A DNA stretch of 64,000 nt. Origin: Limnoperna fortunei (lineage: Eukaryota; Mollusca; Bivalvia; Mytilida; Modiolidae). The stretch covers positions 2,653,075-2,717,074 of the forward strand of contig OX104119.1 in assembly GCA_944474755.1 (NCBI GenBank), given 5' to 3'. Position 1 is the first letter of the stretch. Each line of letters begins with the position of its first letter. A program made the position numbers and the translations under genes. The notes beneath the pieces are model-generated. The model was not told the DNA's origin and did not search any database. It saw nothing but the letters and a program-made list of their open reading frames with translations. This document shows positions 13,607 to 24,480 of this stretch, one piece after another.

Positions 13607-14270
13607 CTATTTCTTTTTTGGATAAATAATATCAAGATAATTAAATAGATGTTTTATGACAACTTGGTCTTCTGATGACATAATCCATATAAATTTATTT
13701 TCATCTGAAAGTTGTTGAATATTATTATTATGTTTATATAGTAGTGATAAAAAATTATTACGTTCTTGTTTGTATTGACTACATTTAAGCAGGAAGTGAA
13801 TCTCATCTTCTAATTCCAACTTACATATAGTGCAGATACGATCGTTTACCTGTTGACCTGTGTATCGACCCTTTTCAATTTGAAGAGGATGGTCACTGAT
13901 TCTTAATTTTGCCAATGTTTGCCTTTGTTCAGTGCTACCTATTAGGAGATATGGTTCAAATTTAAAATTTGTTTTAAATTTTCATTTTGCCTTAATTTAT
14001 TTCCACTATGGGGATTTTTCCTACTATCATTACATAATTTTGATTTCCATATGTTACAAAATTTAGTGAAAAGTTTTGATTTTACTATATTTATTATGTA
14101 GTTTGGTTTAAAATTGCCTGGGTTATCAAAATATGTTTCATTTTTAAATATTTAAAAAATATCATGCACACATCTAACCCAAGAATCTTTATTCTCTTTA
14201 GCCATATTCTCTGAACCTTTGAAGGCTTCATATATCAAGGAATTTTCTTGATTATCTGTAACAGCTAATA
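13607..14270 (-). pseudogene. LINE (non-LTR retrotransposon) C-terminal remnant
   Basis: The reverse strand encodes QTLAKLRISDHPLQIEKGRY, then DRICTICKLELEDEIHFLLK followed by CSQYKQERN. This is the Cys-X2-Cys...His-X4-Cys zinc-knuckle typical of the C-terminal end of animal non-LTR reverse-transcriptase polyproteins. Upstream on that strand, PYLLIGSTEQRQ joins this frame, but a further segment (SKLFTKFCNIWKSKLCNDSR) is in another frame, so at least one frameshift is near 13955. No reverse-transcriptase catalytic motif is present, so the copy is 5'-truncated. Sequence at 13286-13320 (ACAAGATACAAGATATTTTA) looks like its 3' tail. Confidence 0.75.
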
Positions 14271-16647
14271 GCTGAAAAACAGTTAACAGTTCCTTTATTT
14301 TCAAAAAAAACAGTTAACACACCTGTACAAATGCCCAAAACACATCAATAGAAAATGACTTGGGGAGTTTTTTACGTCCTACACCGACAACTTAATGCCC
14401 TTGGTCGGACGGTCCTTACGGACATGGTTTTGGTGGGTTTAATAATGTGGCTATTATAGAATTTAATAATTTGAGTTTATTAATAGAAAAGATCTTGCCC
14501 CCCCCCTTTTATGTTATGCACGTGCCACGTGTAACAGTGCGTCGTTGTTATTTTTGCGGCTTTCAGATAGTCTTTTGCCAAAGGGTAAATTTCGAGGAGT
14601 TCCAAACAGACAAAAAATGGAAGCGGGAATGATTTATTGAATGGACACAGCAGACTTTCCAAATTTATATCTAAATATAAGGTGGTTTTGACAAATAAAA
14701 TCAAAATTTTCAAACAGCATCAAACATAACAAATGGTCGTTTGCCTACATTTAAGAATAACACTCGGGTATAACTTATTACCATAAAAATCAAACAAAAA
14801 ACTATCATCGTCCAAAAATTATACTGTATCCGATTTTTGATTATATTTATCTATTTGATTGATAAAGAGTGATCAAGAGGGTCTTAATTTTTTTAAGTGG
14901 TATTTTCCGGTATTTTAATGTTATGTGATGCCATATTGTATGAGCTTTGTGTTATGCAAATGTCAACTGACAGACATTAGCGAAACTATTTCTCGGCTTG
15001 CCGGACATTAACACAAATACTGCCGGACCAATTTAACATTTCTGTTGTAAATTTAACAAATTTGCCGGACCTGAGTTAAATTTGCCTGTTTTTTGCCGGT
15101 TGGGTCTGGCGGACCGGCACATTTCGGGAAGACTGAACTGATTTTCTATATCTTTTATTAAAAGGGTCCGCCTTTAAAATTTTTAAGTATCTTGGGTAAA
15201 ATGGGACAAGATTTTTGCTCAGTAGTTTTTTGATAGGATATGTATAATTGGAATTCTTGTTTTATTACTAATATGTTATATGTCAGCAGATTCTTTTATA
15301 TTTACTGTTTTCAAAAGAATATTAAAGGGGCCCAGCATTTATTCCCAACAATTTTCTAATTTTACAATAATTTCCTTGAACTCTTCCTTGAAAGTGTTTT
15401 CAGTAATCTTATGCCCAAGAACCAGAAAGCCACTACTAAAAACAAATTGCCGTATATTCTTTAGAGACCTAAATTCAAAGTCAAAGAGCAGATAACTTCC
15501 AATAATTTTGTTTGCACATAACTGAACTTTTCTACTGTTTTGGTGCTGTTGCTTTATGGCCTTCAGTTGAAACAATAATAATCGGAGAGTATCAAATGTA
15601 GTTTATGAATATTCATGAGGGATTACATCACATTTACCGTATATCTGCTTCAATTTGTGGTCGTGATTAGGTTGGAAAAACTGGAATTCAAAATTTCGTT
15701 GCTTGTTTAAAGTTAGTTATTTGCACAGTAAATAAATGAAACTTCTACAGAACAATATTTTATATATCTTTTAAAAGTTTTGCTAATAAAAGTAAATTTA
15801 ACCCACAGTTTTCATAGGTATCCCATTTTGTCATGATGGAATTACCTCCCGTGTTATACATGATCATACATCATAAATTGCTCTTTAATGTGAAAACACA
15901 AAAAGACTGCTTTTGTACATGACAATCTTGCAGACAGATCAAGACAATTGTTGTCAAACTACTTGCTATTAAAGCAATAATTTGAATTGATATTTATGTA
16001 GGTTAAGTTAATTTTATTCAAACCAATCATTAATTTCAATTTATATTACAATTTTAAATTTTTTTTCAAGGAATACTTCAAATTTCTGAACAGCCTTCAA
16101 CAGGTTATACAATATAATATGGTTTGGGTCTGTTTATGCCTAATAAACCACGAAGCTATAAACTATAAATCTTAACAATTTTTATGGTAAAAGGGTCGAT
16201 GATGTCATGGAACTATTTGAATTTTAACGGCTTCAGAATAGGTCATAGGTCACACAAGTTATATCTTATAATATGGGTTGCTCTATTTGAATAGACCAAT
16301 AAGATTTCAGCTTACAATGCAGATTAAATTATATATGATTGTTTTGTGGAAACAGTTTTGTGCCAAAATCGAATATATCGAAAAAATTTAAATGTAAAAT
16401 TAATTGTATCTTTGATATAAAAAGAGATATGTGAAAAAAATTTAGCTGTTTTAAAATTGTCATGAATTAATTTCCTGTTTCAAATGAGGTGTTGAATTTA
16501 AATTTTGCAAGACTTTTAAAATTTTATTCTGTATTAACCTATTTACCTACATGGTTATTTGTATTACTATTTATATAAATTTGTGTACATTAAATGTGAA
16601 AACACGTGTTTTTCTGTGCAGAATTTTGCAAAAAATGTCATAGTAGT
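14271..16647. other. Largely unannotated sequence
   Basis: Contains a patch of GCCGGAC-rich short repeats (about 15000-15120) and one minus-strand open frame listed separately. No exon, RNA gene or complete mobile element was recognised. Confidence 0.45.
15339..15599 (-). CDS. Unassigned protein-like open frame
   Basis: About 86 codons on the reverse strand, from after a stop near 15600 to a stop at 15339-15341. There is no ATG at the front, but leucine-rich and charged segments are present (SYLLFDFEFRSLKN, then HKITENTFKEEFKEIIVKLE). The composition is more protein-like than neighbouring spurious frames. It could be the last exon of an unknown gene or a transposon coding remnant. No family recognised. 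Confidence 0.25.
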   Translation of the reverse strand, partial: TFDTLRLLLFQLKAIKQQHQNSRKVQLCANKIIGSYLLFDFEFRSLKNIRQFVFSSGFLVLGHKITENTFKEEFKEIIVKLENCWE

Positions 16648-17495
16648 CAGGGGTCACCACACTCTAAAAAAGTAGGGAGAAGTGACTTCTCCCTGGCAGC
16701 CAAACAGGGAGAAGTCAGGCCCTGATAGGGAGACTTCAGGAGACACTAGGGAGAAGTCAGGGGGACCGTACAATAATTAATTTCGCAGTAGTTACATACA
16801 TTTTTATTATTTACATCAATTTCCAGGATTATTTCGCTGGTGTTTTAAAACCATAACACACTTAGATTCAGTTTTTTTCTTTCTTTTTCATTATAATTCA
16901 TGTTATGCAATATCAAACAGCACATAACATTTATCATTAATCAAAGTTGTACTGATCCAAATTGCTTCATCATGGACCCCCATCTACAGAACTTATCATG
17001 ATGTCAATAATTACTATACATCTTTATTCTTTCAAGTGAAGCTCAAATACTTATCAAAGAAAATTGTTAAAGTACAATACTCTTTGAAAGAACTGAAGTT
17101 TGAAACCAATTAAAAGTGTTTGTTTATCAAAAATATTACGATTTTTCATTATGGGCCGTTGTACATTTTTTTCCTTCGTTGTTCACTTCCGGTAATTAGT
17201 CACATCCGGTAAATAAACAAATGGCGCGTAATACATTTGAAAGACGTAAATCGTTTGAAAATATGTTAAATACGCATATTGTTTGCAGTTTTTTATTGGA
17301 ATTACACATTTACTGATAAATTGGTAGTCGGGGTGAAGTATTTGGACCAGATTTACAAGTATCTTATGCGAACCATCGGGCGACTTAAGGGAAATGACAG
17401 GGCGACTTCGACTTCGCTTTTGAGGAGCCTTAGGGCGACTTCAGGTCCTAGTAGGGCGACTTTGTCGCCCACTTCGCCCAGTGTGGTGAGCCCTG
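16648..17495. mobile_element. hAT-like non-autonomous DNA transposon
   Basis: Terminal inverted repeats CAGGGGTCACCACACT (left) and CAGGGCTCACCACACT (right, reverse complement) differ at one base. They are flanked by 8-bp target duplications ATAGTAGT (16640-16647) and GTAGTAGT (17496-17503), 7 of 8 matching. Subterminal GGGAGAAGT and GGGCGACTT motifs repeat at the left and right ends. Length is 848 bp. The inside carries MARNTFERRKSFENMLNTHI, an open start also present in the second copy near 53.7 kb, perhaps a transposase N-terminus. TIR plus 8-bp duplication is the hAT signature. Confidence 0.85.
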
Positions 17496-19060
17496 GTAGT
17501 AGTTCAACACGTTTCCACAGTTTACACACTTTGTAATTCATGGGCATACATTTTTGTATTGTTGGCAAAATCATAAATTTGTTGCAGGACAGGTGCATCT
17601 TTTTTCCACAGAATACCACAGAACACCACAAAATACCAAAGAACACCACTATAAAATACATTTTTTTCTTTGATGAAACTAAATAAAATATTATTTATGT
17701 GTAGTGCCTTATTTTATAAAATTATGACTGAAAACCACATATGTTCACCATTATGTCTTGTCGTATGCAGATGTCTGATGAAGATTTATACTAAGTGTTG
17801 ACGTATTGTGGAGAGGGATTTTTGCGTGAAAAATGAAAACGGCTTACCGCGTATGGTTCAGCTTATGCTCCTTTTGTAGATCAAGAATACTACTTTTTGA
17901 AATCAATAATTATTTCCTTGAGATATTCAGCGTTTTGAAATATGGAAGTTTTTAAATTTTGAAATGGCGATTTTCCATACTAAAATTTGACCTAATTGGA
18001 ACGGAAGTGTACTTTATGAACAATTGCTTGTTGTCTCCTCGAAATCCTTCGGGTGAAGTCGTCTGCAGTTAAGGCGGGAAAAGTCTTGCGGTTTGTCCGA
18101 ATACCATTGAACGTCACGAAAGCAGACGAACATTTGTAAACATCGTAATGTCCCTTTAGAAACAAAAATGGCTGACTTATTATGTAAACTTCCCGTAGCA
18201 AAAGTCAAGGACGATTTGTAACAACTTTATACCAGAGGCATATTATAAAACACGGACAGGTTATCATATCTACATTTTTTCTACTGAATTTTCGTAATAA
18301 AAAGGTAAAATATAGAATAATGAAAAAATGCAAGCAAACTTATTTTCCCAGGTAGGGTTGGCATTTAGTATAGTTCTAAACAGCCATACCACAGAACTCT
18401 ATAAAGTATACTTTTTATTGATGAAACTAATTAAAAATGTTATATGCATATAAATATTCCTTATTGTATAAAAAATATGTCTTTAAACCTCAAAATGGTT
18501 CCCAGATTTGTTCATCCTTATGACTCGTTGAAGAGCTTGTGACATAGTACATATGTTCTAAAATTTGGCTGTCACTTGTTATTTATTCATTTTATATTTT
18601 TATTTATTTTTATGTTACACCCATTATGCATGGGTTGTTTTTTTAAGAATGTTTATCACTCCCCATTCACTAGATCACGATTATTCATATTAAATATGGA
18701 GAAACAATTGCTTCGTCTTTAATAATAGCATCGGACATTCTTGCTAAAAAACAAGTCACTGGTATTTTATCATTGGTCATGTATTGTTTGAAGAAATTAT
18801 TAATATAAACACAATTTAATCATTTCAGTTTCCTTTTTAAAATATTAGGGTATTTTGTTTATTAGTTTTGTAACTTCTGTGGTATCGCCGTTTTCAGCAA
18901 AAACTTCAGCAGCGTACAATGCGTCATAATGGTGAACAAAAATGTGGTTTTTAGACATTTTTATTTACTCAATATTTATAAGTATGCAGCAGTTGTATAT
19001 TTTTCTTTTTGTATTTAAGGGACTTGTAAATGCAGTACATACAGTCAAGTAAAATTAAAA
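17496..19060. other. Region just upstream of the WRN-like gene; promoter not identifiable
   Basis: The segments at 17600-17745 and 18390-18490 resemble each other (CCACAGAA..., TGATGAAACTAA..., CTTATTTTATAAA). They look like diverged copies of one dispersed repeat. No TATA or Inr could be assigned. The WRN-like transcription start may lie here, but the sequence alone does not show it. Confidence 0.35.
18168..18217 (+). other. Candidate upstream first exon (MADLLC...), speculative
   Basis: An ATG in strong context (AAAATGG) opens 17 codons (MADLLCKLPVAKVKDDL) before a stop. Two possible donors (GTAAAC at 18183, GTAACA at 18218) could join it in phase to acceptors before the first WRN-like exon (19020 or 19036 respectively). 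Nothing beyond phase and context supports it, and a 5' UTR exon elsewhere is just as possible. Confidence 0.15.
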
Positions 19061-19498
19061 ATGGAAGAAAAATTGAGGATTCTTTTGAAAAAAACTGATA
19101 ACGTCAAAAAGGAAATTACAGATTTGTATGTCAAAGTTCAACAGTCAAAGTTAACATTGGAACAAATTTCATTTTCATCAGCATGCTGTGACCTAGATGA
19201 AGCATTAGAACTCGTACATAAAGTGTCCACTTTATTTAATACAAATATTATCAGCGGTACAGGCACTGATGAGGAAACAGAATTTTTCACCAATGACGAA
19301 AGTTTGTTTTCTGATCCGTCAACAGACAGAACCGAAACAAATGATGATCTCATAGAAAGCTCCAAAACTAAATTAAATGACAACGAGTCTGATGTGACAG
19401 ATGATTTGGAAAATTTTGATCATTACAATATAGATGATGATGGTCCATCGACATCAAAGACTAGTGTACAAAATAATCAACAAGATGAAGATTCAACA
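19061..19498 (+). CDS. WRN: WRN-like exon 1 (first recognised): coiled-coil and acidic N-terminal region
   Basis: The exon gives 146 codons from an ATG with a good context (AAAATGG), ending at donor GTATGT in phase 0. Residues 1-50 look like an amphipathic coiled coil (LRILLKKTDNVKKEITDLYV). Residues about 70-146 are acidic and Ser/Thr-rich (DDLIESSKTK, DDDGPSTSK), probably disordered. The start is uncertain. A pyrimidine-rich stretch ending TATTTAAG at 19019 could be an acceptor, and the frame from 19020 to the ATG is open, so this may be an internal exon. The in-frame TAA at 19016-19018 would then be intronic. The reading frame also stays open into the following 39-bp repeat (also a multiple of three). 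I treat that extension as intron, because exon 2 continues the acidic region in phase. Confidence 0.75.
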
Positions 19499-20201
19499 GT
19501 ATGTTACTTGACCTTTGCAGGTTACATTTGTATAGGGTCATGTTACTTGACCTTTGCAGGTCACATTTGTATAGGGTCATGTTACTTGACCTTTGCATGT
19601 CACATTTGTATAGGGTCATGTTACTTGACCTTTGCAGGTTACATTTGTATAGGGTCATGTTACTTGACCTTTGCAGGTCACATTTGTATAGGGTCATGTT
19701 ACTTGACCTTTGCAGGTCACATTTGTAAAGGGTCATGTTACTTGACCTTTGCAGGTCTAATTTGTATAGGGTCATCTTACTTGACCTTTGCAGGTCTCAT
19801 TTGTATAGGGTCATGTTACTTGACCTTTGCAGGTCACATTTGAATAGGGTCATGTTACTTGACCTTTGCAGGTCACATTTGTATAGGGTCATGTTACTTG
19901 ACCTTTGCAGGTCTTGTTTGTATAGTGTCATGTTACTTGAACTTTGCAGGTCACATTTGTATAGGGTCATGTTACTTGACCTTTGCAGGTCTAATTTGTA
20001 TAGGGTCATCTTACTTGACCTTTGCAGGTCTCATTTGTATAGGGTCATGTTACTTGACCTTTGCAGGTCACATTTGAATAGGGTCATGTTACTTGACCTT
20101 TGCAGGTCTCATTTGTATAGGGTCATGTTACTTGACCTTTGCAGGTCACATTTGTATAGGGTCATGTTGCTTGACCTTTGCAGGTCACATTTGTATATGG
20201 T
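19499..20201. repeat. 39-bp minisatellite starting at the exon 1 donor, about 18 copies
   Basis: Unit GTTACTTGACCTTTGCAGGT followed by CACATTTGTATAGGGTCAT, 39 bp. The first unit begins with the splice donor itself (GTATGTTACTTGACC), so there is no unique intron sequence between exon and array. Every unit contains CCTTTGCAG|GT, an acceptor-like string. Because 39 is a multiple of three, long repetitive open frames appear on both strands (YLTFAGHICIGSC on +). These are artefacts unless the intron is retained. Confidence 0.96.
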
Positions 20202-20623
20202 CAACATTTAAAATCACTATACTGGTAATTCATTTAGTTTTTGAAACGGGCCCCAGTACAGTCTGCGAAATTAGCACATGTCCGCTGGCCCCTGGCCAGT
20301 AAAAATCCTTTCGGGCAAGTGAAATTTTGATAAAATTTATATTGAATATATATGAGAAAATCCAAAAGTTCAGGATTCGGGCAAGTGAGTTGCAAATCCT
20401 AATTTCAAGCACTGCCAGTAAATTAATTCTTGTAGTACATGTATATATACACTTTACAAGGGTTGTTGGAAACATATAAATGTATATCAATGGGTAAAGC
20501 AGATTTAATTAGGGTATAAAGTAGTTGAACATGTTACAGGCATACACAAAATGCCCCCAAATAGCACCAAAGCAATTTTTAGATAGCCTTGACAGCTAGG
20601 GTCTGATATTTATATATTTTCAG

Positions 20624-20692
20624 AAAGAAAGTGAACCAGATGATTTTAGAGACGAGTTTGGTGATGGTGATTTTGATGAGTCTGCTTTAATG
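20624..20692 (+). CDS. WRN: WRN-like exon 2: acidic linker
   Basis: A 69-nt exon, 23 codons, phase 0 on both sides, starting after TATATATTTTCAG and ending ATG|GTAATG. It encodes KESEPDDFRDEFGDGDFDESALM, a strongly acidic linker of the kind that precedes the helicase core in WRN and other RecQ proteins. It lies between the coiled-coil exon and another acidic exon. It is too short for a function of its own, and the call rests on phase continuity and composition. Confidence 0.75.
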
Positions 20693-20930
20693 GTAATGTA
20701 AAAAAAACCAATTTAAACTATAAATGTTTAAAAAACAGGACACTGGTCATCTGAACTAGAGTGGTTGACTTCAGCCTATCAGCCCCCAAAGTATTTTACT
20801 TAATTAGGCCACACCAATTTAATTTCTTGTTTTTCAGATTTTTGTCATTTGAGGATTGTTTTCAATTGTTGGTTAAATTATTGGATATAAACGACTTTGG
20901 GTCGATTTACGCTGAACAAATTCGCGATTT

Positions 20931-20963
20931 ATGTTGCAGTGTAAATCGATCCAAAGTCGTTTA
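20931..20963 (+). pseudogene. LINE remnant, 5' part before the Tc1-like insertion
   Basis: Encodes QCKSIQSRL, which continues across the TA target into YPIIDKLYQETGWETL at 23925 onward. The two sides read in one frame when the inserted element is ignored, which supports a single LINE fragment interrupted by the insertion. Confidence 0.55.
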
Positions 20964-23924
20964 CAGTACGCCCAGAGTGTATGGTCACTCAAACACTCTA
21001 CTCAGTGTAGAGTGTTTCACGGTGTTACACCGAAAATTTTGAGTGTAGACACTCAAAATCACCCACAGCTTATCTCTACCCCAAATTGCAAAAAAATAAT
21101 TGTTTATTCAATTTGTTGTTAGTCACTCTTGCATTACCAACAGCTATATACTGGTAAAGTCATGTCAATACGAAGAATTTAGAACTTTAAATTTTTTTAA
21201 TAATTTTCGTAAATAAATCGGAACTTGCACTAGAACTGATTTTTTAAAAGAACAACTTAATATACGGTAATTAAAGAATGAGACTATATACAGTCCTTAG
21301 TTCAAGTAACAACAAACGGTATACCAGTGATAATGTGTTTTGTCCTTATTATTTCATATACATCATATCAATTGGGGTTTTTTTTTGCCGGCAATAAACT
21401 AATGTTAACGTTTTCTCTAGACAAGGTGCACGTAACAAAAATAAATACACAACTGTTTAACCACGCGGTCAGCAGAAAGTAATCGAGGTCAAATATACAT
21501 TTACATCTTTAATGTACGAAAACCATGAAATAAAAACAGAAGTTTTATTTAAAAAACATTATCCGTATACACATTAAAAATGTCAATTTTGTTACACCGA
21601 ATTTGACCCATATTAGAGATAAAAATAGATCGATTGGTTTGGATTGATGTGCCAAGTAACTGTTACCGGTATAACGATGATTGTTGTTTTTATCGTTATA
21701 GTTTCATTATGTTTTCACTGAAATAATATGCGAATTTAGTTTCGTTTGTCCAAAAAATTGACAATAGGCATACACTTAAAATATTTTTCTCCCTACTCTA
21801 GACTAAAACCACGTGTAACATGTACATAAATACACAACTGACCTGTTAAACCGTGTGCTTTGCATGAAGTATAATTTGGAATAAAAGCTTTACATTTATA
21901 TTGCCGAAATTATAATAAGTAAGTTCTGTTTGAAAAAAATTCTTATTCACGTAAAATAGTTTTGAAAATACAATGCCGACCGAAATAGAAATAAATAAAA
22001 ATAGGTTTCCAGACATGCGCACGATTTGCATAAATTCGCGAAGTGAAAGAAGCTGAACTGTGATTGTACTAGCACAGCTCACTCTCCTCAGACTTCCAGG
22101 ATTGCAATAAATCAAATTGTTAACGTTGTTGAAACCACTAAAGACGCTAATTATTAATAATTATTTCTACATGCGCAAAACAAAAGTTGAAAAGAAAAAT
22201 CGTGAAAGTTCGAAGATTGAACACATTTTAATTTTGTACATGTAGTAATGAGAAAAGCAAGACATTAGTTGGTTCTTTGCTTGCAATAAACAATCGATAC
22301 AATATATTTTCTACACCCTGAAAATCCGAAAAACACAGTGTCACACCGTGTTACACCCGAAAGTCGGTACACTACAGCCAAAACGGATTACGCCAAGTCC
22401 GTGAGTCCATGATGGACAACGATTGTAGTACGCGGACATTCCCGATGGACAGAAGTTCATCATTCGCGGACACTTCAGATATAATGTCCCCAATGGATCC
22501 GCGATTTCTTCCATATGTCCGCGAACGTAAACGTTATTGTCATGGACTGAATTCGATAAATACTTTATTTGAAGATAGTGTATTGTTCCAATCATTAAAC
22601 CATTCAGTTGTGTATTAATTCTTTATAGATCGTCAGTAAAAACATGTTCAAGAAGGGTACTTTATTAATTATTTTACATAATAAATATTTTAATATTAAT
22701 TTGTAAAAAAGGGGTAACAAAAAACAGATTTAGTTAACTTTTATACAATAAAGGTGTGTTTAAACTCTTATAATAAACAGTAGGTATTAATAAAACGCTG
22801 GCGTAAAACACCTTTCCTTATGGTGCCCCGAGGAATTAGGATACCTGTCGTCCACCGGATGCAAAATAGAACGGTCCATTGATCAAGGAACACCTGCGAT
22901 TTTATTGCGGGGTTAACTAATATACGCGTGTATAAATGTGTTTAAGAGTTGAAAGGTATGAATTACGGTAAATTTCATAATTGTAATAAAAAATTGTCCC
23001 GCTGGCTTCCTGTTCAGGTGACTGGTGTTAATTGATGAAGGTAACCAACACGTGGACTTTCCGTGTAATTAATACTACGCCGACCGCAAAGTTTTATTGC
23101 TCAAACACATTGGAGCAATATTTTTCCCACACGTTTTCAAAACTTTGGCAGTCGTAGATTAAGTGGAATGTTGTTAAAAAGGCATATTTACTTTAATTTT
23201 TTTAAGGAATTTTGTACAATTAGTTGCAACCTCGAATTTTGATGTCGTCAGCCAGCGACACGTGTCACTTATAGTTTTTTGCTCCTCCCATTCATTGAGT
23301 GATTCCCGCCTCACCTATTGATATTTTGGTAATAGGTGTGTTAGTTTTGGCACACCTATCTGTCCATAAATCTAATCTCATCAGGTATTCAAAGAGACCA
23401 ATAATTGACACATGATTTCTCAATCCGTGCATGTCCGATTGTTATAGAATTTACACAACGTAGAATCTGTTGAATGAACAATTATGTAAAACGAACATAA
23501 AATAAAGACATATGAGTAACGAGGTTTCTAAAATGTTACTGCCTTTCTGCAACAAAATACTTTCATTACGAATTTCTGCAGTTACAACATATGCCTTGTA
23601 CAAAAACCGTGTTTATCGCGGCAATACCGCGAAGTCCATTAATAGACGATTCTGCAGTCATTTTGGTCACGGAACGTTCGCGGACAATTATCACTAAAAA
23701 AATTGATTGCCGCGTCGCGTTCGGCCGTGTTTTTTCGCGGACTTTGCGGAATCCATCTTGGCCGCAGTGTACATCACATCAAGGGGATTAATTTTAAGGT
23801 GGTGATAGATAACAACACTCTGAAACACTGTGATTCTCCGAGAAAATTTCGGTGATACACCGTGTAACACTGAGAAATTTCTCTAATTTGAGTGTTTGAG
23901 TGACCACACACTCTGGGCGTACTG
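20964..23924. mobile_element. Tc1/mariner-like TA-flanked element, 2961 bp, inserted in a LINE remnant
   Basis: Inverted ends CAGTACGCCCAGAGTGTATG (left) and CAGTACGCCCAGAGTGTGTG (right, reverse complement), continuing as GTCACTCAAACACTC on both sides, flanked by TA on both sides (20962-20963, 23925-23926). The CAGT start and TA duplication are of Tc1/mariner/pogo type. A further inverted pair lies inside (about 22365-22410 against 23740-23785, both around GTACACTRCRGCCAARAYGG). It suggests long ends with an insertion in the left arm. I found no intact transposase, and the internal frames at 22409-22618 and 23512-23791 are weak. Confidence 0.75.
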
Positions 23925-24480
23925 TATATCCAATAATCGATAAACTATATCAAGAAACAGGGTGGGAAACACTTTCGGCAAGGAGGGAGAAACACAGACT
24001 TATAATTTTATATAAGATTATTAACAAAGAAGCTCTGGATTATCTATGTGACCTTATTCCAAATTTAGTTGGAGTTCAACACAACCATTTTACTCATCAG
24101 GTCAACAATATTGTGAACATTCGCATGCAAACAAGCTTCTATCGGAATATTTTGGTCCCTCTCCTATTAGTATTCGGAATAACTTACCACTAGGTGTCCT
24201 CTACTCTACCTTGCTTTGTGCTTTTAAAAATAAGCTAGAGCCACGTAGTATTGTCAGTCCAGAATATTATTATTCCTGATCTAGACAGGGGCAAATATTG
24301 CACACAAGGCTTCGCATGAACAGTAGCTCTCTAAATGAACATCTGTTCATGCGAAACGTAATGGATTCTCCAAACTGTACATGTGGTCAGGTCGAATCAA
24401 CTCAACACTTTCTCTTGCATTGTAACAAGTACAATCAAATCAGAGCAGAAACATTATATATATACTATTAATTATAACTT
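23925..24480 (+). pseudogene. LINE (non-LTR) C-terminal remnant
   Basis: The + strand encodes LYQETGWETLSARREKHRL, then NNLPLGVLYSTLLCAFKNKL, then LHTRLRMNSSSLNEHLF and CTCGQVESTQHFLLHCNKY. This order is typical of the C-terminus of bivalve jockey/CR1-like reverse-transcriptase polyproteins, including a Cys-X-Cys...His...His-X-Cys knuckle. Frameshifts near 24150 and an in-frame stop near 24280 make it dead. It lies in the same orientation as the WRN-like gene, inside intron 2. Confidence 0.8.

Noticed and set aside
17279..17661. Frames with RATSTSLLRSLRATSGPSRA and its antisense
   Set aside because: They translate the GGGCGACTT subterminal repeats of the hAT-like element.
19501..20302. Long open frames on both strands through the 39-bp repeat (up to 158-260 aa)
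   Set aside because: The period is a multiple of three, so a unit free of stops in one frame gives long frames automatically. The + frame is better explained as read-through past the exon 1 donor. The protein-level repeats have no other support.
20761..21042. Frame beginning SLSAPKVFYL as a WRN-like exon between exons 2 and 3
   Set aside because: It crosses the left end of the AGGCC element, a LINE palindrome and the Tc1-like terminus. Exons 2 and 3 already join in phase without it.
22409..22618. MMDNDCSTRTFPMDRSS frame as a host gene
   Set aside because: It lies wholly within the Tc1-like element's inverted subterminal region, which recurs in mirror form near 23600-23790.
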